DNA of 64,000 nucleotides from Eubacteriales bacterium (lineage in GTDB: Bacteria; Bacillota; Clostridia; Lachnospirales; Lachnospiraceae), in assembly GCA_030524545.1 (NCBI GenBank), contig JAUNGM010000021.1, forward strand, positions 1 to 64,000, read 5' to 3'. Both the position numbers and the translations under genes were made by a program. Shown piece after piece: positions 41,161-49,129 of this stretch; positions within the stretch are counted from its first letter, which is position 1, and each line of letters begins with the position of its first letter. Below the pieces are notes generated by a model. The model was not told the origin of the DNA, did not search any database, and saw nothing but the letters and a program-made list of their open reading frames with translations.

Positions 41161-42072
41161 ATGAAAAACCTGAAAAAGAAATTTCATTTCCGAATTAATT
41201 TAAAGAGCAGGCATCTGCTGGCTATCATGACGATGTTTTGTGTAAGCACGATCGCAGCAACCTTTGCGTCCGGAATTTCGACGGCACCATTGAAGGATGC
41301 GGCCGGAATGGTGATTGTCCCTTTTGAGACCAGCATTAACCAGATCGGTTCCTGGCTTACGGATGTCAGGGAAAGCTTCCGGGAAAAACAGGTGCTGATT
41401 GCCGAAAACGAAAATCTGAAAGCAGAGATTGATAACCTGACCACCCAGAACAACAAGCTTCTGCAGGATCAGACGGAGCTGGAACGGCTCAAACAGCTTT
41501 ATAATCTGGATGAGGAATATTCCGATTATCCCAAGATTGCCGCAAGGATCATATCCAAAGATCCGGGAAACTGGTATGATAATTTTACCATCAACCGAGG
41601 TTCAGAGGACGGTATCCGGGTAGACAACAATGTCATTGCCGGCAAAGGGCTGGTAGGAATCGTGACAGCTGTCGGGCCCCATTGGGCAACGGTCCGTTCC
41701 ATTATAGATGACAGCAGCAATGTCAGCGCTATGACAGTGGGAACCTCTGACAATTGTGTGGTAACCGGAAACCTTGAACTGATCGATGAAGGCAAATTAA
41801 GTTTCCAGCAGCTCTACGACCAGGAAGATAAAGTAACCATAGGTGAGCGTCTTGTGACGTCCAATATCAGTGAAAAATATCTGGAAGGGCTTTTTATCGG
41901 TTATGTCAGCGACATTGAACTGGAAACCAACAACCTTACGAAAGCAGGAACTGTTGTAACACCTGTGGATTTTCAGCATCTGAAAGATGTATTTGTTATC
42001 ACGGTCAATAAGCAGGATGCAGCTTATCAGAGCAGCAGTACGGAAACGGAGGGCGAGGGTAATGAAGAGTAA
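41161..42072 (+). CDS. mreC: rod-shape-determining protein MreC
   Basis: MreC is a bitopic membrane scaffold linking MreB filaments to the wall-synthesis enzymes outside. The 303-residue product has a basic cytoplasmic N-terminus, a membrane segment at about 20-40 (LLAIMTMFCVSTIAATFAS), a periplasmic coiled coil (about 70-108, EKQVLIAENENLKAEIDNL), and the beta-barrel domain with INRGSEDGIRVDNNVIAGKG and GLVGIV. A long gap (12 bases) separates AGGGG from the ATG. Its end overlaps mreD by 11 bases. Confidence 0.94.
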   Translation: MKNLKKKFHFRINLKSRHLLAIMTMFCVSTIAATFASGISTAPLKDAAGMVIVPFETSINQIGSWLTDVRESFREKQVLIAENENLKAEIDNLTTQNNKLLQDQTELERLKQLYNLDEEYSDYPKIAARIISKDPGNWYDNFTINRGSEDGIRVDNNVIAGKGLVGIVTAVGPHWATVRSIIDDSSNVSAMTVGTSDNCVVTGNLELIDEGKLSFQQLYDQEDKVTIGERLVTSNISEKYLEGLFIGYVSDIELETNNLTKAGTVVTPVDFQHLKDVFVITVNKQDAAYQSSSTETEGEGNEE

Positions 42073-42589
42073 GATTGTCCTGTTTTTTACGATCCTTGCC
42101 TGTTTTTTGCTGCAGTGTACCCTTCTGCATGTGATCTCCATCGGATCCATTACTCCGAATCTGATGCTGGTCTTATGTGTTTCCATGGGACTTATGCGGG
42201 GCAGGAAATGCGGGATGTGGACCGGCTTTTTTTCAGGCCTTCTGATTGACCTGTTTTACGGATCACTGTTCGGTTTTTATGCCCTGATCTATATGTACTG
42301 CGGCTTTTTCAGCGGCTATGCCTGCAGGATTTATTATGATAATGATATCAAGGTGCCCCTGGCGCTTACCGCTGTCGCGGATGTTCTGTACAATCTGGCT
42401 GTTTATGCACTTCAGTTTTTACTGAGAGGACGGCTTGGACTAGGAACATACCTTCAGCGTATCATTCTTCCGGAGGTTTTTTATACAGTATTTATTACTT
42501 TGCTTGTTTACCGCGTATTTTACTATATCAACTATCATTTCATGAATGCCACCAGGAAAGAAAGTGAGTCAATTTGGGTTCTAAAATAA
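42062..42589 (+). CDS. mreD: rod-shape-determining protein MreD
   Basis: MreD is a small polytopic membrane partner of MreC. The 175-residue product is almost entirely hydrophobic, with about five helices (IVLFFTILACFLLQCTLLHV at the start, later GFYALIYMYCGFFSGYACRI). It shows the usual PNLMLVLCVSMGLMRG and GLLIDLFYGSLFG blocks. The start is ATG 42062, inside the end of mreC after GAGGGCGAGGG; the longest frame from 41987 is rejected because it reads far into mreC. The 3' end overlaps the TTG start of the PBP gene by 16 bases. Confidence 0.9.
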   Translation: MKSKIVLFFTILACFLLQCTLLHVISIGSITPNLMLVLCVSMGLMRGRKCGMWTGFFSGLLIDLFYGSLFGFYALIYMYCGFFSGYACRIYYDNDIKVPLALTAVADVLYNLAVYALQFLLRGRLGLGTYLQRIILPEVFYTVFITLLVYRVFYYINYHFMNATRKESESIWVLK

Positions 42590-45471
42590 AACGATACTTA
42601 AAGAAAATCCGGCTGAAGAGAACAACTGTCCTGGCGCTGGTTTTTGTTTTTTTGGCAGTAATTCTCATTCAGCAGATCTTTGACCTGCAAATTATACAGG
42701 GAGAGGATTATATCAGTAAATTCCAGACAAGAACGACAAAGAACCGTGTCATTAAAAGTACACGGGGAAATATTTATGACAGAAACGGTGAAGTTGTCGC
42801 ATCCAATATTCTGGCCTATTCTGTGACTCTGGAGGACAACGGAAGCTATGAAACAAACCGCGAGAAGAATCTGACTTTGAACGGAGTGGCTTATCAGGTA
42901 ATCAAAATTCTGGAAAAGAACGGCGACAGCCTTTCCAATACATTTCATATTTATGTGGACGAGAATGGAGAATATGCCTTTGACGTGGACGAAGGGTTTA
43001 CTCTGAACCGTTTCCGTGCGGATGTGTATGGCCATCCGCTGATTGATGATCTGAAAGAAGAAGAAAAGAACGCCACTGCTGCGGAAATGGTTGAATATCT
43101 GAGCAGCAGCAATGGCTTTTCCATAGTGCTTTACGGAGATAATGCCTATACGCCGGAGGAACTGTCATCGCATTATCTTCCGGAGGAACTGACCAGGGAA
43201 GAAATCCTGGATATTGCGATTATCCGTTATGAGCTGAACAACAACAGCTTTATGAAATATGTTCCTGTTACGATTGCCACCAATATCAGTGAGGAGTCGG
43301 TTGCTTCCATCATGGAGAACCAGCATAATCTCCAGGGAATTGAAGTAGTGGAGGATTCTATCCGAAAATATATCGAAGACGAAAGCATGGGCCCGATTCT
43401 TGGATATACCGGTAAGGCTTCTTCTGAGGAACTGGAATCTCTTCGTAAACAAAACTCCGGCTATTCCAATGATGCGGTCGTTGGTAAGGCTGGAATTGAA
43501 CAGTATATGGAGCTGACCCTCCAGGGAACGGATGGCAAAGAAACCGTTTCAGTTGATAATATGGGAAAGGTTCTGAAGATTGACGAGGACACTAAGGTGG
43601 AACCGATCGCAGGAAACGATGTTTACCTGACAATTGATTCTGACTGGCAGAGCGCTATTTACCAGATCTTGAAACAGCGTGTGGCAGGTATCCTGCTTTC
43701 TTATATTTCCACTGCTAAGGAAATTGATTATGAAAGTATTACGGATGCCAGCCAGCTCACGATACCGATCTATGATGTCTATAATGCGCTCGTAGAAAAC
43801 AGTGTCATCGATATTACGAAATTTGACGATGAGGATGCTTCTGACACAGAAAAAAATTTACATGCCAAATTTCTACAAAAGCAGCAGGAAGTTTTTGATA
43901 CAATAACTAACAGGCTGACAGGTGATCATTCACCTGCCCAAAAAGAAGAAAGCAAGCAGATACAGGAATACCTTCTTTATATCTGCAACACGCTTCTTCG
44001 GGACACACTGGGAGTTATTTCCAAAGATGCTATTGATACCTCAGATCCAACCTACAAAGCATGGACAACAGACGAAAGTATCAGTCTGAAGGAATATCTT
44101 ACCTATGCTGCAAGCCAGAACTGGATCGATATCTCCAAGATTTCTCCGGAAGGAGAATATCTGGACTCTGCAGAGGTTTATCGCTCCCTGACGGAATATA
44201 TCATAGAGGCTTTGCGTACGAATCTTGGATTCTCCAAGCTTCTGTATAAGTATATGCTTCTGGAGGATACCATTTCGGGGCAGGAGCTGTGTCTTGTTCT
44301 TTATGAACAGGGACTGCTTTCTAAAGAGGACGGGGTTTATGAATCCTTAGCCTCCGGTGCAGTGAGTTCCTACGACTTTATGATCAATAAGATCGCAAAT
44401 CTGGAGATCGAACCTGCTCAGCTTGCGTTAAAGCCATGTTCTGCATCAGCAGTCATCGTGGATGTTAATTCCGGTGATGTGCTTGCATGCGTCTCTTATC
44501 CGGGATATGACAATAACCGGCTGACGAATGATATGGATACGGAATATTATGCGAAATTGGCTACTGATTTGTCCAGCCCGTTCTTCAGCAAAGCAACCCA
44601 GCAGACTACGGCGCCTGGTTCTACCATGAAGCTGCTGTCTACGATTGCAGGTATGATGGAAGGCATTGTGGATGATGGTACGTATTTTGAATGTACCGGA
44701 AAATTTGAGTATGTGGATCCGCCGATCAACTGTTGGAACATAGCAGGTCATGGTTCCCTGGACATCCGTACTGCGATCCAGGAATCCTGTAACTACTATT
44801 TCAATATGATTGGTTTCCAGCTCGGCAAAACTGGGGAAGAGGAATTTTCCGAATCCCTGAGCCTTTCCAAGCTGCAGAAATATGCATCAATGATCGGCCT
44901 TGATAAAAAGACCGGAATTGAGCTTACAGAGTCTTCTCCGCATGTATCAGACACCAACGCAGTTCCGTCTTATATGGGACAGGGTACGCATTTGTATTCT
45001 ACAACACAGCTTGCCCGTTACGCAGCAGCGCTTGCAAACTCCGGAACGGTTTATAATCTGACACTTCTTGATAAGGTAACAGACTCCAAAGGCAATATTC
45101 TGGAAGAGTATGATCCGAAGATTGAAAATGTAATGGATGTTCCGGATAATGTATGGGATGATATTCATGATGGTATGTATCGTGTTATTCAGACCCACGA
45201 CCAGTTTAACGGTCTTGGGGTTGATCTTGCCGGAAAGACCGGTACTGCGGAAATCAGCACGCGTGAACCAAACCATGGTCTGTTTATCGGCTATGCACCG
45301 GCTTCTGAGCCGAAGTATTCCATAGCAGTGCGCATTGCCAACGGATATTCTTCCGGTAATGCTTGCCTTGCAGCAAATGATATTTTAAAATACATTTTTG
45401 ATTTGGCAGATGAAGAGTCCATTTTGACAGGTTATGCTTCCAGCGATACCAGCACAACCTCCAATGACTAA
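42574..45471 (+). CDS. mrdA: class B penicillin-binding protein 2 (peptidoglycan transpeptidase)
   Basis: This membrane-anchored D,D-transpeptidase cross-links peptidoglycan in the elongation complex. The 965-residue product has a membrane helix at about 16-35, the PBP dimerisation domain (TRGNIYDRNGEVVASN from ~65), and a transpeptidase domain with SxxK in GSTMKLLS (~682), SxN in SCNYYF (~738) and KTG in GKTGTAE (~888). Between about 365 and 600 lies a mostly helical, polar insertion that ordinary PBP2 (about 650-700 residues) lacks. The start is TTG at 42574, overlapping mreD by 16 bases. The context mreBCD-minDE-rodA fits the elongasome. Confidence 0.93.
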   Translation: MGSKIKRYLKKIRLKRTTVLALVFVFLAVILIQQIFDLQIIQGEDYISKFQTRTTKNRVIKSTRGNIYDRNGEVVASNILAYSVTLEDNGSYETNREKNLTLNGVAYQVIKILEKNGDSLSNTFHIYVDENGEYAFDVDEGFTLNRFRADVYGHPLIDDLKEEEKNATAAEMVEYLSSSNGFSIVLYGDNAYTPEELSSHYLPEELTREEILDIAIIRYELNNNSFMKYVPVTIATNISEESVASIMENQHNLQGIEVVEDSIRKYIEDESMGPILGYTGKASSEELESLRKQNSGYSNDAVVGKAGIEQYMELTLQGTDGKETVSVDNMGKVLKIDEDTKVEPIAGNDVYLTIDSDWQSAIYQILKQRVAGILLSYISTAKEIDYESITDASQLTIPIYDVYNALVENSVIDITKFDDEDASDTEKNLHAKFLQKQQEVFDTITNRLTGDHSPAQKEESKQIQEYLLYICNTLLRDTLGVISKDAIDTSDPTYKAWTTDESISLKEYLTYAASQNWIDISKISPEGEYLDSAEVYRSLTEYIIEALRTNLGFSKLLYKYMLLEDTISGQELCLVLYEQGLLSKEDGVYESLASGAVSSYDFMINKIANLEIEPAQLALKPCSASAVIVDVNSGDVLACVSYPGYDNNRLTNDMDTEYYAKLATDLSSPFFSKATQQTTAPGSTMKLLSTIAGMMEGIVDDGTYFECTGKFEYVDPPINCWNIAGHGSLDIRTAIQESCNYYFNMIGFQLGKTGEEEFSESLSLSKLQKYASMIGLDKKTGIELTESSPHVSDTNAVPSYMGQGTHLYSTTQLARYAAALANSGTVYNLTLLDKVTDSKGNILEEYDPKIENVMDVPDNVWDDIHDGMYRVIQTHDQFNGLGVDLAGKTGTAEISTREPNHGLFIGYAPASEPKYSIAVRIANGYSSGNACLAANDILKYIFDLADEESILTGYASSDTSTTSND

Positions 45472-45527
45472 GAAACTTTCAGAGAATACCAGAAATATGG
45501 AACATTTTTTTAGGAGGAATTGGAAAC

Positions 45528-46316
45528 ATGAGTGAAGTCATTGTCATAACATCCGGCAAGGGCGGTGTGGGAAAGACCACCACCGTTGCCAATATCGGTA
45601 CCGGATTGGCTATGATGGGTAAAAAAGTCGTCGTTGTGGATACCGATATCGGCCTTCGTAACCTGGATGTGGTCCTTGGACTTGAAAACCGGATCGTCTA
45701 TAATCTGGTAGACGTGGTAAACGGAAGCTGCCGGCTGAAACAGGCACTGATCAAGGATAAACGCCATCCGGATCTGTTTCTCCTGCCGTCTGCCCAGACG
45801 AAGGACAAGTCGGCAGTCTCTCCGGAACAAATGATCAAGCTGACTGAGGAACTGAGAGAGCAATTTGATTTTGTCCTGCTGGATTGTCCTGCCGGTATTG
45901 AGCAGGGCTTCCGGAATGCCATTGCAGGGGCAGATAAAGCCCTTGTGGTAACGACACCGGAGGTATCAGCCATCCGTGATGCAGACAGGATCATCGGGCT
46001 TCTGGAGGCGAATGACTTAAGGGATATCCATCTGATCATTAACCGTCTCCGCCCGGATATGATCGCCAGGGGAGATATGATGTCCGTAGATGATGTCATA
46101 GAAATCCTTGCGGTAAATCTGATCGGTACGCTTCCGGATGATGAACAGATTGTTATCGCTACAAATCAGGGAGAGCCTCTTTCGGCCAAAAACTCCCAGG
46201 CGGAAGAGGAGTACCGCAATATCTGCAAACGACTTCTGGGAGAGGAAGTGCCATTCATGGACATCCGCCAGAAAAAGGGCGTATTCGGCAGACTAGGCAG
46301 CTTTTTCCGGAAATAG
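45528..46316 (+). CDS. minD: septum-site-determining ATPase MinD
   Basis: MinD binds the membrane in its ATP form and positions the division site. The 262-residue product starts with the deviant Walker A KGGVGKTTTVANIG (from ~11), has DTDIGLRNLDVVLGLENR (about 39-56) and LDCPAGIE, and ends in the amphipathic membrane-targeting helix GVFGRLGSFFRK. The strong ribosome site AGGAGGAATTGG precedes it. minE follows after 26 bases. The usual upstream minC is absent: the PBP gene ends only 56 bases before. Confidence 0.97.
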   Translation: MSEVIVITSGKGGVGKTTTVANIGTGLAMMGKKVVVVDTDIGLRNLDVVLGLENRIVYNLVDVVNGSCRLKQALIKDKRHPDLFLLPSAQTKDKSAVSPEQMIKLTEELREQFDFVLLDCPAGIEQGFRNAIAGADKALVVTTPEVSAIRDADRIIGLLEANDLRDIHLIINRLRPDMIARGDMMSVDDVIEILAVNLIGTLPDDEQIVIATNQGEPLSAKNSQAEEEYRNICKRLLGEEVPFMDIRQKKGVFGRLGSFFRK

Positions 46317-46342
46317 CAACCTGAAATAAAGGAGGGTGCCCT

Positions 46343-46597
46343 ATGAAGGTCTTTCATAATGTCAGGAAACGTTCCGCAGGCTATGCAAGGGACAGAATGA
46401 AGCTGCTCCTTGTTTCGGAACGGATCGACTGCTCTCCGCAAATGATGAAAATGCTCCGCAGCGATCTGATACATACAGTAAAAAAGTATGTTCTGATAGA
46501 TGAGGAACAGGTACACCTGAAAATAACACAGGAGCCTCCTGTGCTCTATGTGAAAATACCTGTACAGATGAAAAGGAATCGATTAAATAATGATTAA
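46343..46597 (+). CDS. minE: cell division topological specificity factor MinE
   Basis: MinE stimulates the MinD ATPase and makes MinD cycle on the membrane. The 84-residue product has the short anti-MinCD segment (ARDRMKLLLVSERI, about 15-28) and the dimerisation domain ending VHLKITQEPPVLYVKIPV. Its length is standard for the family. AGGAGGGTGCCC sets the start. The last eight bases overlap rodA. Confidence 0.94.
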   Translation: MKVFHNVRKRSAGYARDRMKLLLVSERIDCSPQMMKMLRSDLIHTVKKYVLIDEEQVHLKITQEPPVLYVKIPVQMKRNRLNND

Positions 46598-47750
46598 ACA
46601 GTACAAGCTTCGTTTTTACAATTTCAGACTGGTGTTTTTCCTGCTGGCATTAAGTACCTTTGGTGTACAGCTTGTAGGGATAGCAGCTTCGGATCTTCGC
46701 TCTAAACAGCTTTTTGGAGTTGTACTTGGCGTAATACTTATGGTGATTCTTTCACTGATGGATTACTCCTGGATCATGAACTTTCAGTGGATCATGTATT
46801 TTTTTAATATTTTTATGCTGCTTGGCGTACGTCTTTTCGGTGATTCGGCCAACGGTGCGGCCCGATGGATTGATTTGGGATTTATCCGATTCCAGCCTAC
46901 GGAGCTTTCCAAGATTATTATTATAGTTTTCTTTGCTAAATTTTTTATGGATCACGAAGATGATCTCAATACATTCAAAGTAATCGTTCAATCCGGTGTG
47001 CTTCTGATCGTTCCATTGCTTTTGATCTATAATCAGCCGGATATGAAGAATACGATTACAGTTGCGATTTTGTTTTGTGTGCTGATTTACATTGCAGGAC
47101 TGAGGTATAAAATTATCGGGGGAGCTATTCTCATTGCTGTTCCGCTTCTTATTGTATTTCTCAGCATTGTTGTGCAGCCGGATCAGAAGCTGATTCAGGA
47201 TTATCAGCGTAACCGTATTATGTCTTTCCTATATCCGGAAAACGAAGAATATTCAGATGATATTGAGCAGCAGAATAACTCCATGACAGCAATTGCTTCC
47301 GGTGAACTGATCGGGAAAAGACTTTCCGGAGAGGAAACCGGCACCTCAGTCAATGAGGGAAACTTTGTTGCGGAGAATCAGACGGACTTTATTTTTGCAG
47401 TGGCAGGAGAGGAGTATGGATTTATCGGCTGTACTGCGATTATTGTGCTGCTTCTTCTGATCGCGCTGGAATGCATCCGTATGAGCCTTCGGGCTAAGGA
47501 TCTGGCCGGAAAAATCATCTGCTGCGGTGTCGGTACGGTCGTTGCCATACAGGGAACCATCAATATTATGGTCGCAACGGGAATGGGGCCCAATACAGGT
47601 ACACCGCTGCCGTTTGTCAGTTACGGGCTGACTTCTCTGGTCAGTATGTTTATCGGTATGGGACTTGTTCTGAATGTAGGGCTGCAGAGCAGCGCATATA
47701 ATAAAGAACTTCAGAAAAAGAATATTTATAAGAGAGAGGAATACTTATGA
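46590..47750 (+). CDS. rodA: SEDS-family peptidoglycan polymerase RodA
   Basis: RodA polymerises glycan strands from lipid II, working with the class B PBP encoded upstream. The 386-residue product is polytopic (about ten helices) and carries the SEDS signatures GARRWIDLG-like (GAARWIDLGFIRFQPTELSK, about 89-108), a large extracytoplasmic loop around 205-260, and the C-terminal GPNTGTPLPFVSYGLTSL (about 332-349). It starts inside the minE end and its stop overlaps the next gene by four bases (ATGA). The context (mreBCD, PBP2) favours RodA over FtsW. Confidence 0.94.
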   Translation: MIKQYKLRFYNFRLVFFLLALSTFGVQLVGIAASDLRSKQLFGVVLGVILMVILSLMDYSWIMNFQWIMYFFNIFMLLGVRLFGDSANGAARWIDLGFIRFQPTELSKIIIIVFFAKFFMDHEDDLNTFKVIVQSGVLLIVPLLLIYNQPDMKNTITVAILFCVLIYIAGLRYKIIGGAILIAVPLLIVFLSIVVQPDQKLIQDYQRNRIMSFLYPENEEYSDDIEQQNNSMTAIASGELIGKRLSGEETGTSVNEGNFVAENQTDFIFAVAGEEYGFIGCTAIIVLLLLIALECIRMSLRAKDLAGKIICCGVGTVVAIQGTINIMVATGMGPNTGTPLPFVSYGLTSLVSMFIGMGLVLNVGLQSSAYNKELQKKNIYKREEYL

Positions 47751-48880
47751 AACGCACATCTTCAAAGAAATCACCGGCCAGGACAACGCGGGCTGATTCT
47801 GGTGCAGGCACGGTTCCTTCAAAAAAAGCACCGGGAAAAAGGCCTGCACCGAACAGCGCCAGGGCTGCCCGTATGAGAAGAAGACGGAGAAAGAAAATAT
47901 TCCATACGGTTCTTCTTTTGGTTCTGATGGCTGCTCTGGCAGCCGGCGGCGGGTACGCAGTTTATATGATAAAAGATGGCCCTTTTGCAGAACCGTCAGA
48001 TTCTTATAGTGCGGCAAAAGAATTTATGAATCCGCAGATTTCCGGTAATGCACAAAGAGCAGAAGCTTTTGCGGCAAAACTCTGTGTTGTAGAGGGAGAT
48101 GTCTCGTTGGATTCTGTTTCTCTGGACAGCAGTCAGGCAGGAATGCTTCTTGACCTGAATGACATGAAAGTGCTTTATTCCAGCGGTGCCTATAATCGCG
48201 TTTATCCTGCAAGTATCACAAAAATCATGACTGCTATGCTGGCTTTAAAATACGGAAATATGGATGAGACTGTCACCATTTCCCAGGAAAATGTCACTCT
48301 CGAAGAAGGTTCCCAGGTGTGCGGCTTCCAGGCGGGAGACAGAGTCACTATGGATCAGCTTCTTCACTGCCTGCTTGTTTATTCAGGAAATGATGCCGCC
48401 TCTGCTATTGCAGAGCATGTTGCAGGATCCACCTCTGCATTTGTTGATATGATGAATAGTTATGCGGCACAGCTTGGCTGTACGGGAACGCATTTTACCA
48501 ATCCCCACGGCCTGCAGGATGAAAACCATTATACAACTCCTTATGATATTTATCTGATGCTGAAAGAAGCTCTGAAATATCCTGAATTTACGGAAATTAC
48601 CCAGATGCCTTCTTATACAGTGGAATATACAAGAGCGGACGGTTCACAGATGGCTACCAGCCTGGTTGCCACAGACCATTACCTTACCGGTGAAGCAAAT
48701 GCACCAAAGGATGTTTCCATTCTCGGCGGCAAAACCGGTACGACGGATAATGCCGGCAACTGCCTGGCCCTGCTTTCCCAGAATGCCTACGGAAAACCTT
48801 TCGTTTCCATTGTCATGGGTGCCTCTACCAAAGAACTGCTCTATCAGCAAATGAATTCCCTTCTGGAGAATATTAATTAA
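47747..48880 (+). CDS. D-alanyl-D-alanine carboxypeptidase (S11 family)
   Basis: This enzyme trims the terminal D-Ala from peptidoglycan stem peptides. The 377-residue product has all three active-site motifs: SITK (~155), SGN (~212) and KTG in GGKTGTTDN (~328). Instead of a cleavable signal it has a long, strongly basic N-terminus (about 45 residues, KRTSSKKSPARTTRADSG) and one membrane helix (about 48-66), so it is a membrane-anchored type II protein. The usual C-terminal PBP5 stalk domain is missing. It is translationally coupled to rodA and ends the cluster at a strong terminator. Confidence 0.92.
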   Translation: MKRTSSKKSPARTTRADSGAGTVPSKKAPGKRPAPNSARAARMRRRRRKKIFHTVLLLVLMAALAAGGGYAVYMIKDGPFAEPSDSYSAAKEFMNPQISGNAQRAEAFAAKLCVVEGDVSLDSVSLDSSQAGMLLDLNDMKVLYSSGAYNRVYPASITKIMTAMLALKYGNMDETVTISQENVTLEEGSQVCGFQAGDRVTMDQLLHCLLVYSGNDAASAIAEHVAGSTSAFVDMMNSYAAQLGCTGTHFTNPHGLQDENHYTTPYDIYLMLKEALKYPEFTEITQMPSYTVEYTRADGSQMATSLVATDHYLTGEANAPKDVSILGGKTGTTDNAGNCLALLSQNAYGKPFVSIVMGASTKELLYQQMNSLLENIN

Positions 48881-48889
48881 GAAATACCG

Positions 48890-48927
48890 AAAAGGCTTCT
48901 GACGCATTAACATCAGAAGTCTTTTTT
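48890..48927 (+). terminator. terminator of the radC-mre-min-rodA cluster
   Basis: AAAAGGCTTCTGA (48890-48902) pairs with TCAGAAGTCTTTT (48913-48925) with one G-T pair, and the T-run continues to 48927. Confidence 0.85.
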
Positions 48928-48946
48928 GGCCTGAACAATTATAAAT

Positions 48947-48975
48947 TTGCCTGTATATCATTTTTATGATATAAT
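48947..48975 (+). promoter_or_regulatory. promoter of glgA
   Basis: TTGCCT (48947-48952), 17 bases, perfect TATAAT (48970-48975) with TG one base before it. The leader to the glgA ATG is about 147 bases. Confidence 0.75.
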
Positions 48976-49003
48976 ATTTCAATGATGTCTGAGATTCAGA
49001 ATC

Positions 49004-49091
49004 ATGATATATCCGTGACGACTCTTATACAAATCAGCATAAAACATGGTGGAAGGAAATTATTCTCTTTATCCTGAAAAACGGATATCAT
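49004..49091 (+). other. structured glgA leader
   Basis: ATGATATATCCGT (49004-49016) can pair with ACGGATATCAT (49081-49091) as 11 pairs with a two-base bulge, closing a 64-base interior. A small local hairpin (TCTGA/TCAGA) lies near 48988. I do not recognise a riboswitch class. Confidence 0.3.
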
Positions 49092-49129
49092 AGCAAAAAA
49101 GAAATTTATAAAAATCTTGGAGGTGTCAG

